From Saprospira sp. CCB-QB6 (lineage in GTDB: Bacteria; Bacteroidota; Bacteroidia; Chitinophagales; Saprospiraceae): 64,000 nt of DNA. The notes under the pieces are model-generated. The model made no database searches and was not told the origin of the DNA. It worked only from the letters and a program-made list of their open reading frames with translations. This document shows positions 52,792 through 60,284 of this stretch, piece after piece. Location: positions 3,935,501 through 3,999,500 of the forward strand of contig NZ_CP116808.1 of NCBI RefSeq assembly GCF_028464065.1, written 5' to 3'. The first letter of the stretch is position 1, and each line of letters starts with the position of its first letter. Made by a program: the position numbers and the translations under genes.

Positions 52792-53562
52792 ATGAAAAAG
52801 CGAAAAATTATAGACCTTTCTAAGGCGATACGGGAAAACAAGCGAGATCCTTGGTTTATGCGGGTAAAAATCAAGCATAAAAAGCATCGTCAGGCGCGTT
52901 GGTTAATTCGTTTATTGGGTTTGCCTTTTCGATTATTTCCCAAGAATTTTGAGGGTTGGGCGGATGATTATATAAGTATGGGGGTGCATTCGGTAACGCA
53001 TATAGATGCGCCTTGGCATTACTCGCCTACTTGTGGGGGGCAGCGGGCAAAAACCATAGATGAGATTGATTTGGGGGATTGTATAGGGCCTGGATTAGTG
53101 ATAGATATGTCGCATAAGGCTGATTTTGATCCAATTACGGAAGCGGATATTCGTGCTTTTTTGGAGCGGGAGCATTTAGTTTTAGAAGAGGGGATGATTG
53201 TGTTGATTCGGACAGGGGCGGATAAGTATAATGGAGAGCCAGATTTTCATCAGCGGGGAACGGGAATGAGTGCAGAAGCCACTCATTTTTTAATTGATCA
53301 GGGGATAAAAGTGATGGGCATAGATGCTTGGGGCTGGGATACGCCTTTGCCTGATCAGATTCGGCGGGCGAAAAAGGGGCGAGATCGTAATATTTTTTGG
53401 GAGGCGCATTTGGTGGGGCAGGAGAAGGAGTATTGGCATATGGAGCAGTTGGTCAATTTGGATGCGCTGCCTTATTCGGGTTTTGAGCTGGCTGTATTTC
53501 CCTTGAAGATAGAGGGGGCATCGGCTGCACCTGCTCGGGTCGTGGCTTTTTTGGAAGAATAG
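52792..53562 (+). CDS. Cyclase / kynurenine formamidase-like metal hydrolase
   Basis: A 256-residue protein of the cyclase family (PF04199). The metal-binding signature is HSVTHIDAPWHY, with His66, His70, Asp72 and His76 at the positions of the family's HxGTHxDxPxH. Another conserved part is VLIRTGADKYNGEPDFHQRGTG. Members include kynurenine formamidase and isatin hydrolase; the real substrate is not shown by sequence. It starts after a short A-rich leader and is separated from comEC by repeats, and from the peroxiredoxin gene by 106 bp. It has no visible partner. Confidence 0.87.
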   Translation: MKKRKIIDLSKAIRENKRDPWFMRVKIKHKKHRQARWLIRLLGLPFRLFPKNFEGWADDYISMGVHSVTHIDAPWHYSPTCGGQRAKTIDEIDLGDCIGPGLVIDMSHKADFDPITEADIRAFLEREHLVLEEGMIVLIRTGADKYNGEPDFHQRGTGMSAEATHFLIDQGIKVMGIDAWGWDTPLPDQIRRAKKGRDRNIFWEAHLVGQEKEYWHMEQLVNLDALPYSGFELAVFPLKIEGASAAPARVVAFLEE

Positions 53563-53613
53563 TGTGTTTTGTTAAGAGGGTCACAAAAGTAAAAAAGACA
53601 AAACAATACCTTC

Positions 53614-53648
53614 AGGAGGACATTTAAAAGGAATCATCATTTAAATGT
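53614..53648 (+). promoter_or_regulatory. Displaced Shine-Dalgarno and inverted repeat before the peroxiredoxin
   Basis: AGGAGGA (53614-53620) is a perfect anti-16S match but lies about 50 bp before the ATG at 53669. Immediately after it ACATTTAAA (53620-53628) pairs with TTTAAATGT (53640-53648). The pair could be a regulator site or a leader hairpin; the function is unproved. Confidence 0.35.
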
Positions 53649-53668
53649 GTTTAATAAAATAATAGATT

Positions 53669-54334
53669 ATGGAAAACCAGCAAGGAGAAAAAGTAGAGGT
53701 ATATAATATGCCTCGCATTGGTGATCAGGCGCCAGATTTTACAGCAGTAACGACAAAAGGAAGCATTACCTTTTCGGATTATGCAAAAGATAAGTGGGTT
53801 GTGCTTTTTTCACATCCAGCGGATTTTACTCCTGTTTGTACCACTGAAATGAGTGGATTTGCTTTGCGTAAGGCGGAGTTTGAGGCTTTAAATACGGAAT
53901 TAATGGGTTTGAGTATTGATAGTATTCATGCGCATTTGGCTTGGGTAAACAATGTGCGTAAAAATACAGGCGTTTATTTGGACTTTCCCATTATTGCCGA
54001 TATTGATATGAAAGTATCTAAGCTATATGGAATGTTGCAGCCCAATGAGAGTGATACGGCAGCGGTGCGGGCGGTATTTTTTATTGATCCCAAAAAGAAA
54101 GTTCGCTTGGTTATGTATTACCCATTGAATGTGGGCCGCAATATGGATGAGATTTTGCGTGCGTTGGAGGCTTTACAGGTATCTGATGAGCACAAAGTGG
54201 CGATGCCATTAGACTGGCGAAAGGGGGATAAAGTCATTGTACCTCCGCCCAAAACTTTGGAACAGATGGATGCGCGTTTGGCGGATGATTCTTGCGAAAA
54301 AGTTGATTTTTATCTAGCTAAAAAGTCGTTATAG
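53669..54334 (+). CDS. Peroxiredoxin, 1-Cys (Prx6-like) subgroup
   Basis: The enzyme reduces peroxides in the cytosol. The 221-residue protein has the peroxidatic Cys57 in ADFTPVCTTE, the Arg in VRAVFFIDPKKKVR and the C-terminal extension typical of Prx6 (MDEILRALEALQVSDEHKVAMPLDW). A second cysteine, Cys209 (DDSCEKVDFYL), lies near the end, as in the archaeal long forms where it can take part in resolving. The family call is firm; whether it works as 1-Cys or 2-Cys is open. It has its own terminator. Confidence 0.93.
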   Translation: MENQQGEKVEVYNMPRIGDQAPDFTAVTTKGSITFSDYAKDKWVVLFSHPADFTPVCTTEMSGFALRKAEFEALNTELMGLSIDSIHAHLAWVNNVRKNTGVYLDFPIIADIDMKVSKLYGMLQPNESDTAAVRAVFFIDPKKKVRLVMYYPLNVGRNMDEILRALEALQVSDEHKVAMPLDWRKGDKVIVPPPKTLEQMDARLADDSCEKVDFYLAKKSL

Positions 54335-54401
54335 TAAGTCATAGCTTAATTAGCAAAAGGCGATTTAATTTTTTTATTTCTGTCAAGCAGTTGTTGATTC
54401 T

Positions 54402-54436
54402 GGGTCTTTTCTCTTTGGAGGGGAGGCCCTTTTTTA
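54402..54436 (+). terminator. Terminator of the peroxiredoxin gene
   Basis: GGGTCTTTTCTC pairs with GAGGGGAGGCCC (12 pairs including G-U) around a TTTG loop, and six T follow. Confidence 0.75.
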
Positions 54437-54539
54437 TATATGTATTTCGTTGATTTGCAAAAAAATCGAAAAAAATGCGCTAAGGGGTATGAAATGCGTT
54501 AAAAAGACGTTTAAGATACTATAAGTCCTAAAGTCCGTT

Positions 54540-54568
54540 TTGGTTACAATAAAAAATTGCTATTTTTA
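54540..54568 (+). promoter_or_regulatory. Possible promoter of the small secreted protein gene
   Basis: TTG (54540-54542) and TATTTTTA (54561-54568, one change from TAnnTTTG) are 18 bp apart. They lie 52 bp before ATG 54620. Weak but well placed. Confidence 0.4.
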
Positions 54569-54619
54569 AACTAAAGCAATAAAATTTTACGATTAGCTCA
54601 CTGTTCAAAATCCCAAAAT

Positions 54620-55018
54620 ATGAGATTTAACCTTACGTTAATTTTCTGTGTATTTGTAGGTTCCTTTAGCCTAAATGCACAAGCAACTCTCCAACCTACC
54701 GAACCTTCAGCCAAAATTGAGGAGGTTTATGGTACAAATTACCAACAACAAAATCCAGGTATTTATGCTCAGCTGCAGGACTTACTCCAGCGTCGGGTTG
54801 AATATTTAAATTATCCTATTGAGGCGGATGAGAAGTTTCCCAAATTGTCAGAATTGCCTCTGAGGAATAAGAACAATCGAAACATAACTAGAGATCAGCG
54901 ATTTAACCAGCTTACATTCAATCCATTAAAATACGGAATAGACTTGTTTCCCCAGACAAAAAAGGTCTATCGATTTGATAATGAGCCATATTTAATTGTC
55001 ATTCTCCCCGTAAAATAA
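54620..55018 (+). CDS. Small secreted protein next to the CUB protein gene
   Basis: I do not recognise a family. The first ~20 residues are a signal peptide ending near LNAQA; the remaining ~110 residues are soluble and have no cysteine. A piece with QLQDLLQRRVEYLNYPIEADEKFP suggests helices. The C-terminal part, QTKKVYRFDNEPYLIVILPVK, ends without a T9SS domain. The gene ends 29 bp before the start of a large T9SS protein and likely shares its transcript, so it may be a partner in secretion or assembly of that protein. Confidence 0.78.
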   Translation: MRFNLTLIFCVFVGSFSLNAQATLQPTEPSAKIEEVYGTNYQQQNPGIYAQLQDLLQRRVEYLNYPIEADEKFPKLSELPLRNKNNRNITRDQRFNQLTFNPLKYGIDLFPQTKKVYRFDNEPYLIVILPVK

Positions 55019-55047
55019 CTCCCTTTTTCACCTAACTCTTTTTGGAT

Positions 55048-58000
55048 ATGAAAAATTTTTATCTGTTTTTATGTAGTATATTTTTTATAAGCCTTTCTTT
55101 TGATGCATCTGCGCAAAATCGTACGATGACAGATGGTGGAAGTATCACGGCTTGCTCTGGTACCTTATTGGATCCAGGTGGAACAGGAAATTATGGAAAT
55201 AGCGAACTAGTTACTTATACGATTTGCTCGGGAAGTACTGATGAAGTACAACTGGCCTTTAGCTCATTTTCTACAGAAAGCTGTTGTGATGATCTGACAA
55301 TTTATGATGGAAGCAGCACCTCAGGAACACTAATCGGTACTTATGCTGGGACAACAAACCCAGGTACAATTACATCTACCACAGGTTGCTTAACCTTGGT
55401 TTTTGACTCTGATGGATCAGTCACCTCTTCTGGTTTTGAAGCAGCTATTAGTTGTGTGCCCTCTGGTGGAGGAGGAGGTGGTGGAAGTAGCTATACTATG
55501 ACAGATGGTGGAAGTATCACGGCTTGCTCTGGTACCTTATTGGATCCAGGTGGAACAGGAAATTATGGAAATAGCGAACTAGTTACTTATACGATTTGCT
55601 CGGGAAGTACTGATGAAGTACAACTGGCCTTTAGCTCATTTTCTACAGAAAGCTGTTGTGATGATCTGACAATTTATGATGGAAGCAGCACCTCAGGAAC
55701 GCTAATCGGTACTTATGCTGGGACAACAAACCCAGGTACAATTACATCTACCACAGGTTGCTTAACCTTGGTTTTTGACTCTGATGGATCAGTCACCTCT
55801 TCTGGTTTTGAAGCAACTATTAGTTGTGTGCCAGATCTAGCAGGAGGAATTACTATGTCTAATGGAAGTACAACCTCTTGCTCTGGAACTTTTACCGATG
55901 ATGGGGGACTATCAGGAAACTATAGTAGTAGTCAAACTTTAGTGTATACTATTTGTCCGAATGCCGTTAATTCTAAAGTACAAGCAGATTTTACGAGCTT
56001 TGAGCTAGAAGATAGTTACGATTTCTTAGAAATCTTTGATGGTAATTCAACTTCTGCTTCTTCTTTGGGAACCTATACTGGAACAACTGGGCCTGGCTTA
56101 GTATCAGCCACTCCTGCAAATACTTCGGGTTGCCTTACATTTCGATTTACTTCTGACGGCTCTACAACTGAAGCAGGTTGGGTGGCAACAGTGACTTGTA
56201 CAAATAGTTGCCAAACAATAAACTCTGTACTAGTTTCTACTTCTCCAGCTGCTGATGCCGATGGAGTTATTCGCCTTTGCCAAGGCCAAACACTTTCTGT
56301 GGTAGGTAGTGGAACTTTCTCTAACTCTGGAGCAGGTGCAACTTATGATTGGGATTTTGGTGGTGGAGGAACGGCTTCGGGAACTTCAGCTTCTTATAGC
56401 TATGCTACAGCAGGTAGTTATGAACTTGACCTTAATATTACAGATACAGATGGTTGTGTAAATGATAATGTGCTCGACCAAGTAATAGAGGTTTCTACTA
56501 CTCCTACTTTAACTACAACGGCTACTCCAGATCCTCTTTGTTTGGGAGAGAGCTCAGCCTTAGATGCGACAGTAACTATGAATACTTTTGTATTTAACTG
56601 TGCTCCCCCTGTGAGTGGAACTACTTTCCTACCTGATGGTTCTGGAGTGTCTTATTCTACTTCTACAACTGTAGATTGTTATCCCGCTGCAACTACGGTT
56701 ACTGCTGCTACAGATATCCAAAGTATTTGTGTCAATATGGAACACTCTTATCTTGGTGACCTTCAAATGACGATTCGTTGTCCGAATGGCCAATCTACAG
56801 ATTTACACACTTATCCTGGAGGTACTAGCACTTTTTTAGGTGATCCTTATGATGATGTGACTAGTGGACCTGGTGTAGGTTATGATTATTGCTTTACTAA
56901 TACGGCTACAGATCTTTTAGTGGATGGACCTACTATTACATCACCTATAGAAGGAGGTAATACAGTCACCCCTGGCGACTATTTGCCTTCAGGAAGCTTT
57001 GCAGACCTTGTCGGCTGTCCGCTGAATGGAGACTGGACCATCGAAATTACAGATAATCTAGGCTCTGATGATGGATATATTTTTAGTTGGCAGATGGGTT
57101 TTGGTGCCTCTATTCAGGCTATTGGTAGCTTTACACCCACTATCGCTAGTCAAGGCTGGCAAGCGGCTGCAGATCTCAACGCTACCTCTGTTACCACTGC
57201 AGATGTAACTCCTACAACTACAGGTACTACATGTTATACCTATGAAGTTGTTGATAATTTTGGCTGTACTTATACTACGGACGAATGTGTACTCGTGAAC
57301 GCTTTGCCCACTGGCGCAATTAGCGGAACAACCGATATTTGCGATGGAGATAATACCACGCTTACAGCAACTGGTGGAACTACCTATAACTGGGATAATA
57401 GTTTGCCCACTGGTGCTAGCCAAACCGTTTCTCCGCTAAATACAACTACTTATACGGTAACAGTAACTGATGCTAATGGCTGTACTACTACTGCAGCAGA
57501 AACAGTAAATGTTACTTATAACTCTACCACACCAACTATCGCTCCTATCGCAGGGACTTTCTGCCCCAATACCGATGTTGTCCTTTCTGCTGCTGGCGGA
57601 ACAGCTGGAACAGCCTCTGACCTCTATTGGTATTCTGGCCCTAATGGCTCTGGTACTTTGTTAGGCATCGGTAGCTCAATTAACTATACAATTCCTTCAG
57701 GGGGTTCTACCGTTTATGTTCGCCGCGAAGGTAGTTGTAACAATACTGCAGATGATAGCGAACCCATTTTGGCTAAGGACTATATTTATGCCCTAAATGG
57801 AACCTCTACCAATACCTACTGTACTGACAACCTAGGCTGGCACCATTTCTATAATGGCAATGAAATCATTTTCTCTGTCCGAGGTGACCTTAGCGGAGCC
57901 CCCGCAGGCTATCCTATTGCTACTATTTATGATAATGGCGCCTATTACCAACAAACTCAAGGACCCGCTACTGCTGCCGATTGCTCTACAGGGGGAACTC

Positions 58001-58923
58001 CTGGTGAGGAACGCTTCGAAATGGAACGTAGCTGGAATCTAGACTTTGGTGGTGGTGCTCCTATCGGTGGCTATGAAGTACGTTTCTACTATCAGCCTGC
58101 AGAAAAAACGGCTATCGAAACGGCCGCAGCTAACTGGATCGCAAGCTATCCCGCCTGCGCTTACACTTATAAGTATGCTACTCCTAACGGCTTCTACTGG
58201 TTCAAAAACTCAGGAAGTAATTATGCCGCTCCACTCTATGATGATACACATTATAGTGCTAGCACAGGAACTACCACCAATGGGGTAAACTACTCTGAAT
58301 GGACGGGGATTCCTGGCTTCTCTGGCGGATCTGGCGCAATTATCCTAATTCCTGATCCACTACTGAATACCGAATGGAGCTATCTCCGCGCTCAAGCTAT
58401 CGGCCAAATACACCGCGTCTACTGGGGCGTGGCCCAAGAAGAAGAAGTGTCACATTATGTTGTGGAACGTTCTGCCGATGGAATTAACTTTAGCGATATG
58501 ACGGAGGTAGCCGCTCAAGGCCCTTCTGCTAACGAGCTAAATTATAGCGCCGACGATATCGCTCCTCTAGAAGGAATGAATTACTACCGTGTAAGAAGCT
58601 TCCTCGCTAATGGCGAAACCGAACTTTCTGAGGTGCTTGCCCTTCAATTCGCTCGCCCAGATCAATTGGTCGCTAGCTTCTTCCCCAATCCTACCAAATC
58701 GGAACTCTTCTACCAAGTAGAGGGAAGTATGCAGGAAACGGTAGAAATCCAACTATACGATCTATTGGGCAAAAAGTTGATTAGCCAAATGGTCCAAATC
58801 CAAAGCGGACACAACCAATTGCAAATCAACCTTCCCAATGACCTACCCGCAGGCAATTACTTAATCCGTGCTCAGCACCTTGAGTCTGCCCGCAGCTATA
58901 CCGACAAAATTCAAATTGACTAG
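55048..58923 (+). CDS. Large T9SS surface protein with three CUB domains, PKD and P-like domain
   Basis: A 1291-residue extracellular protein. Signal peptide (1-24); CUB domain 1 (27-138) and CUB domain 2 (151-262), almost identical and joined by a Gly-rich SGGGGGGGSS linker; a more distant CUB domain 3 (about 268-390); PKD domain (about 395-480, YDWDFGGGG); a P/homo-B-like domain (about 510-660, MEHSYLGDLQMTIRCPNG and WTIEITDNLGSDDG); Ig-like repeats rich in Thr; a further domain (about 915-1090); and a type A T9SS sorting domain at the C-terminus (VASFFPNPTKSELFYQV). It lacks a catalytic domain that I can see, so adhesion or matrix binding is likely. ATG 55048 lies directly before the signal peptide. 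It ends in a good terminator. Confidence 0.88.
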   Translation: MKNFYLFLCSIFFISLSFDASAQNRTMTDGGSITACSGTLLDPGGTGNYGNSELVTYTICSGSTDEVQLAFSSFSTESCCDDLTIYDGSSTSGTLIGTYAGTTNPGTITSTTGCLTLVFDSDGSVTSSGFEAAISCVPSGGGGGGGSSYTMTDGGSITACSGTLLDPGGTGNYGNSELVTYTICSGSTDEVQLAFSSFSTESCCDDLTIYDGSSTSGTLIGTYAGTTNPGTITSTTGCLTLVFDSDGSVTSSGFEATISCVPDLAGGITMSNGSTTSCSGTFTDDGGLSGNYSSSQTLVYTICPNAVNSKVQADFTSFELEDSYDFLEIFDGNSTSASSLGTYTGTTGPGLVSATPANTSGCLTFRFTSDGSTTEAGWVATVTCTNSCQTINSVLVSTSPAADADGVIRLCQGQTLSVVGSGTFSNSGAGATYDWDFGGGGTASGTSASYSYATAGSYELDLNITDTDGCVNDNVLDQVIEVSTTPTLTTTATPDPLCLGESSALDATVTMNTFVFNCAPPVSGTTFLPDGSGVSYSTSTTVDCYPAATTVTAATDIQSICVNMEHSYLGDLQMTIRCPNGQSTDLHTYPGGTSTFLGDPYDDVTSGPGVGYDYCFTNTATDLLVDGPTITSPIEGGNTVTPGDYLPSGSFADLVGCPLNGDWTIEITDNLGSDDGYIFSWQMGFGASIQAIGSFTPTIASQGWQAAADLNATSVTTADVTPTTTGTTCYTYEVVDNFGCTYTTDECVLVNALPTGAISGTTDICDGDNTTLTATGGTTYNWDNSLPTGASQTVSPLNTTTYTVTVTDANGCTTTAAETVNVTYNSTTPTIAPIAGTFCPNTDVVLSAAGGTAGTASDLYWYSGPNGSGTLLGIGSSINYTIPSGGSTVYVRREGSCNNTADDSEPILAKDYIYALNGTSTNTYCTDNLGWHHFYNGNEIIFSVRGDLSGAPAGYPIATIYDNGAYYQQTQGPATAADCSTGGTPGEERFEMERSWNLDFGGGAPIGGYEVRFYYQPAEKTAIETAAANWIASYPACAYTYKYATPNGFYWFKNSGSNYAAPLYDDTHYSASTGTTTNGVNYSEWTGIPGFSGGSGAIILIPDPLLNTEWSYLRAQAIGQIHRVYWGVAQEEEVSHYVVERSADGINFSDMTEVAAQGPSANELNYSADDIAPLEGMNYYRVRSFLANGETELSEVLALQFARPDQLVASFFPNPTKSELFYQVEGSMQETVEIQLYDLLGKKLISQMVQIQSGHNQLQINLPNDLPAGNYLIRAQHLESARSYTDKIQID
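55126..55832 (+). repeat. Near-perfect tandem duplication within the CUB gene
   Basis: The 335 bp at 55126-55460 recur at 55498-55832 (offset 372 bp); I found about two base differences (GGAACA/GGAACG and GAAGCAGCT/GAAGCAACT). The 37 bp between them encode the Gly-rich linker. The duplication is in frame and recent. Confidence 0.9.
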
Positions 58924-58945
58924 AAACAATTAGAATTTAAATGAG

Positions 58946-58985
58946 AACTGCTCTTCGCCTATTTTGGGGAAGAGCAGTTTTTTTT
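58946..58985 (+). terminator. Terminator of the CUB protein gene
   Basis: AACTGCTCTTC (58946-58956) pairs with GAAGAGCAGTT, followed by at least eight T. Confidence 0.9.
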
Positions 58986-59006
58986 ATACAGAAAGTTGTC
59001 CTGCTG

Positions 59007-59158
59007 TTTTGGGGCCTCCTGCCTGCGGCAGGCGCTACGTTTCGGGGCTCGCTATTACTTGCTTCGCTGCGTCGGCTCCCGTTGGTCGGGTCGCTCGGCC
59101 CTGCGGCGGCAGAGCCGCCTGGGTCTGGCCTGCGGCCCCCCCTGCACATCGCTAGGCC
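59007..59158 (+). repeat. GC-rich interspersed element, copy O
   Basis: Plus-strand copy: TTTTGGGGCCTCCTGCC, GGCGCTACGTTTCGGGGCTC, the long-form part GCTCCCGTTGGTCGGGTCGC, GGTCTGGCCTGCGGCC, and CACATCGCTAGGCC. Confidence 0.85.
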
Positions 59159-59168
59159 ATTTTTGGCC

Positions 59169-60089
59169 CTATTTTCTACCCGAAAAGCTATGTAGGCTAC
59201 CTACTGCAAAGTTCCACTCTGGAGTATATAAAATCTCATCTTCGGCCAAAGAAAACCATGGACTTCCCCCAGCTTGCAGATTGCGCAACAAATGAATCTC
59301 TTGAGCCGGCATATAACTTTGGGCCAATAAGAATTTCTTTTGGCCATTTTGGTCCTTGGCTACCCCCATAACTAAGACGGCATGCCCTGGAAATCCCCCT
59401 TGCAAAAACAAATCTCCAGCTTCTAATTGGGCCAAAGGGCGTTTGGGCAATTCGGCAGCTAAAGAGGCTGTACCCGCAAACATAAATATCCGCTGCATAT
59501 AGCTCCGAAAGTTTTTATAACTATAATCTACTTGGCCCTTAGCTTCAGAAAAATAAACTCGATTGCCCTTAACTATTGGTTTTTTGCCCCTGGCCCAATC
59601 CGAAAAGCGGACCCGGTCGCCAGAAGTAAAGTTGAAGAAAATGGCTTCATAATCTTTTTTTGCATAGGCATATTCGGCATAGAGCCGCATGACGGCATCT
59701 GCGCATTGTTGCAAATCAGATTGGCCCACATCAATTTGAATCACTCTGGCCGCTCCCGCCTGATAGGGTTTTTCGGCCCCATGATACAAATGGACCTTAT
59801 AGCCTTTTTCATAAAGCGGCAAATCAGCTAACCAAGCGCCAAAACTGCCTTTGGGCGCAGATACCCAACTAAACCCTTTTGGTGGGGAAAAAGCATCGGC
59901 CAGTCGCTCGGCAAAGATGGGTTGCGCTAGCCAAGGGAATTGCAGGCTATCTTTTTGGCTAGGGGCTTGGTTGACCACCGGAATGGCCCTTTGAGCTGCT
60001 TCTTCTTGCTGTGAAGATATGGTTTTGGGCGTTTCTTGGCAGGCGCCAAAAATTAGTCCTGCTAAAGCTAAGGCAAATGGTTTTTTCAT
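59169..60089 (-). CDS. DUF4846-family lipoprotein
   Basis: A 306-residue lipoprotein: signal sequence with lipobox GAC and Cys17. The DUF4846 part is recognised by VHLYHGAEKPYQAGAARVIQIDVG, DLQQCADAVMRLYAEYAYA, and NFTSGDRVRFSDWARGKKP, followed by LEAGDLFLQGGFPGHAVLVMG, a pattern of papain-like proteins with a GHAVLVM box. An NlpC-like hydrolase fold is possible but is not proved; a catalytic Cys is not obvious. The true start is ATG 60089; the longer frame begins inside repeat copy P. It is a lone minus-strand gene, divided from the CHAT gene by the repeat. Confidence 0.85.
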   Translation of the reverse strand: MKKPFALALAGLIFGACQETPKTISSQQEEAAQRAIPVVNQAPSQKDSLQFPWLAQPIFAERLADAFSPPKGFSWVSAPKGSFGAWLADLPLYEKGYKVHLYHGAEKPYQAGAARVIQIDVGQSDLQQCADAVMRLYAEYAYAKKDYEAIFFNFTSGDRVRFSDWARGKKPIVKGNRVYFSEAKGQVDYSYKNFRSYMQRIFMFAGTASLAAELPKRPLAQLEAGDLFLQGGFPGHAVLVMGVAKDQNGQKKFLLAQSYMPAQEIHLLRNLQAGGSPWFSLAEDEILYTPEWNFAVGSLHSFSGRK

Positions 60090-60151
60090 AGAACAAAGCG
60101 TTTGTAGATAAAGGGGCCGAAGCAGAAGCTTGGGGCAAAGTAATAAGGATG

Positions 60152-60278
60152 AGCGGATGAGCGCTGCGCAGCGGTGGCCGCAGGCCAGACCTAGGAGCGA
60201 AGCGACGCAGGGCCGAGCATACTTGCGAGCCGCGAAGCATAGCGACCCGAGCCGATAGGCGAGGGGCAGCCCCAAAAA
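60152..60278 (-). repeat. GC-rich interspersed element, copy P
   Basis: Minus-strand copy with the variant end GATGAGCGCTGCGCAGCGG (shared with copy H), then GTGGCCGCAGGCCAGACC, GGGCCGAGCATACTTGCGAG and CAGCCCCAAAAA. Confidence 0.8.
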
Positions 60279-60284
60279 ATGTTC

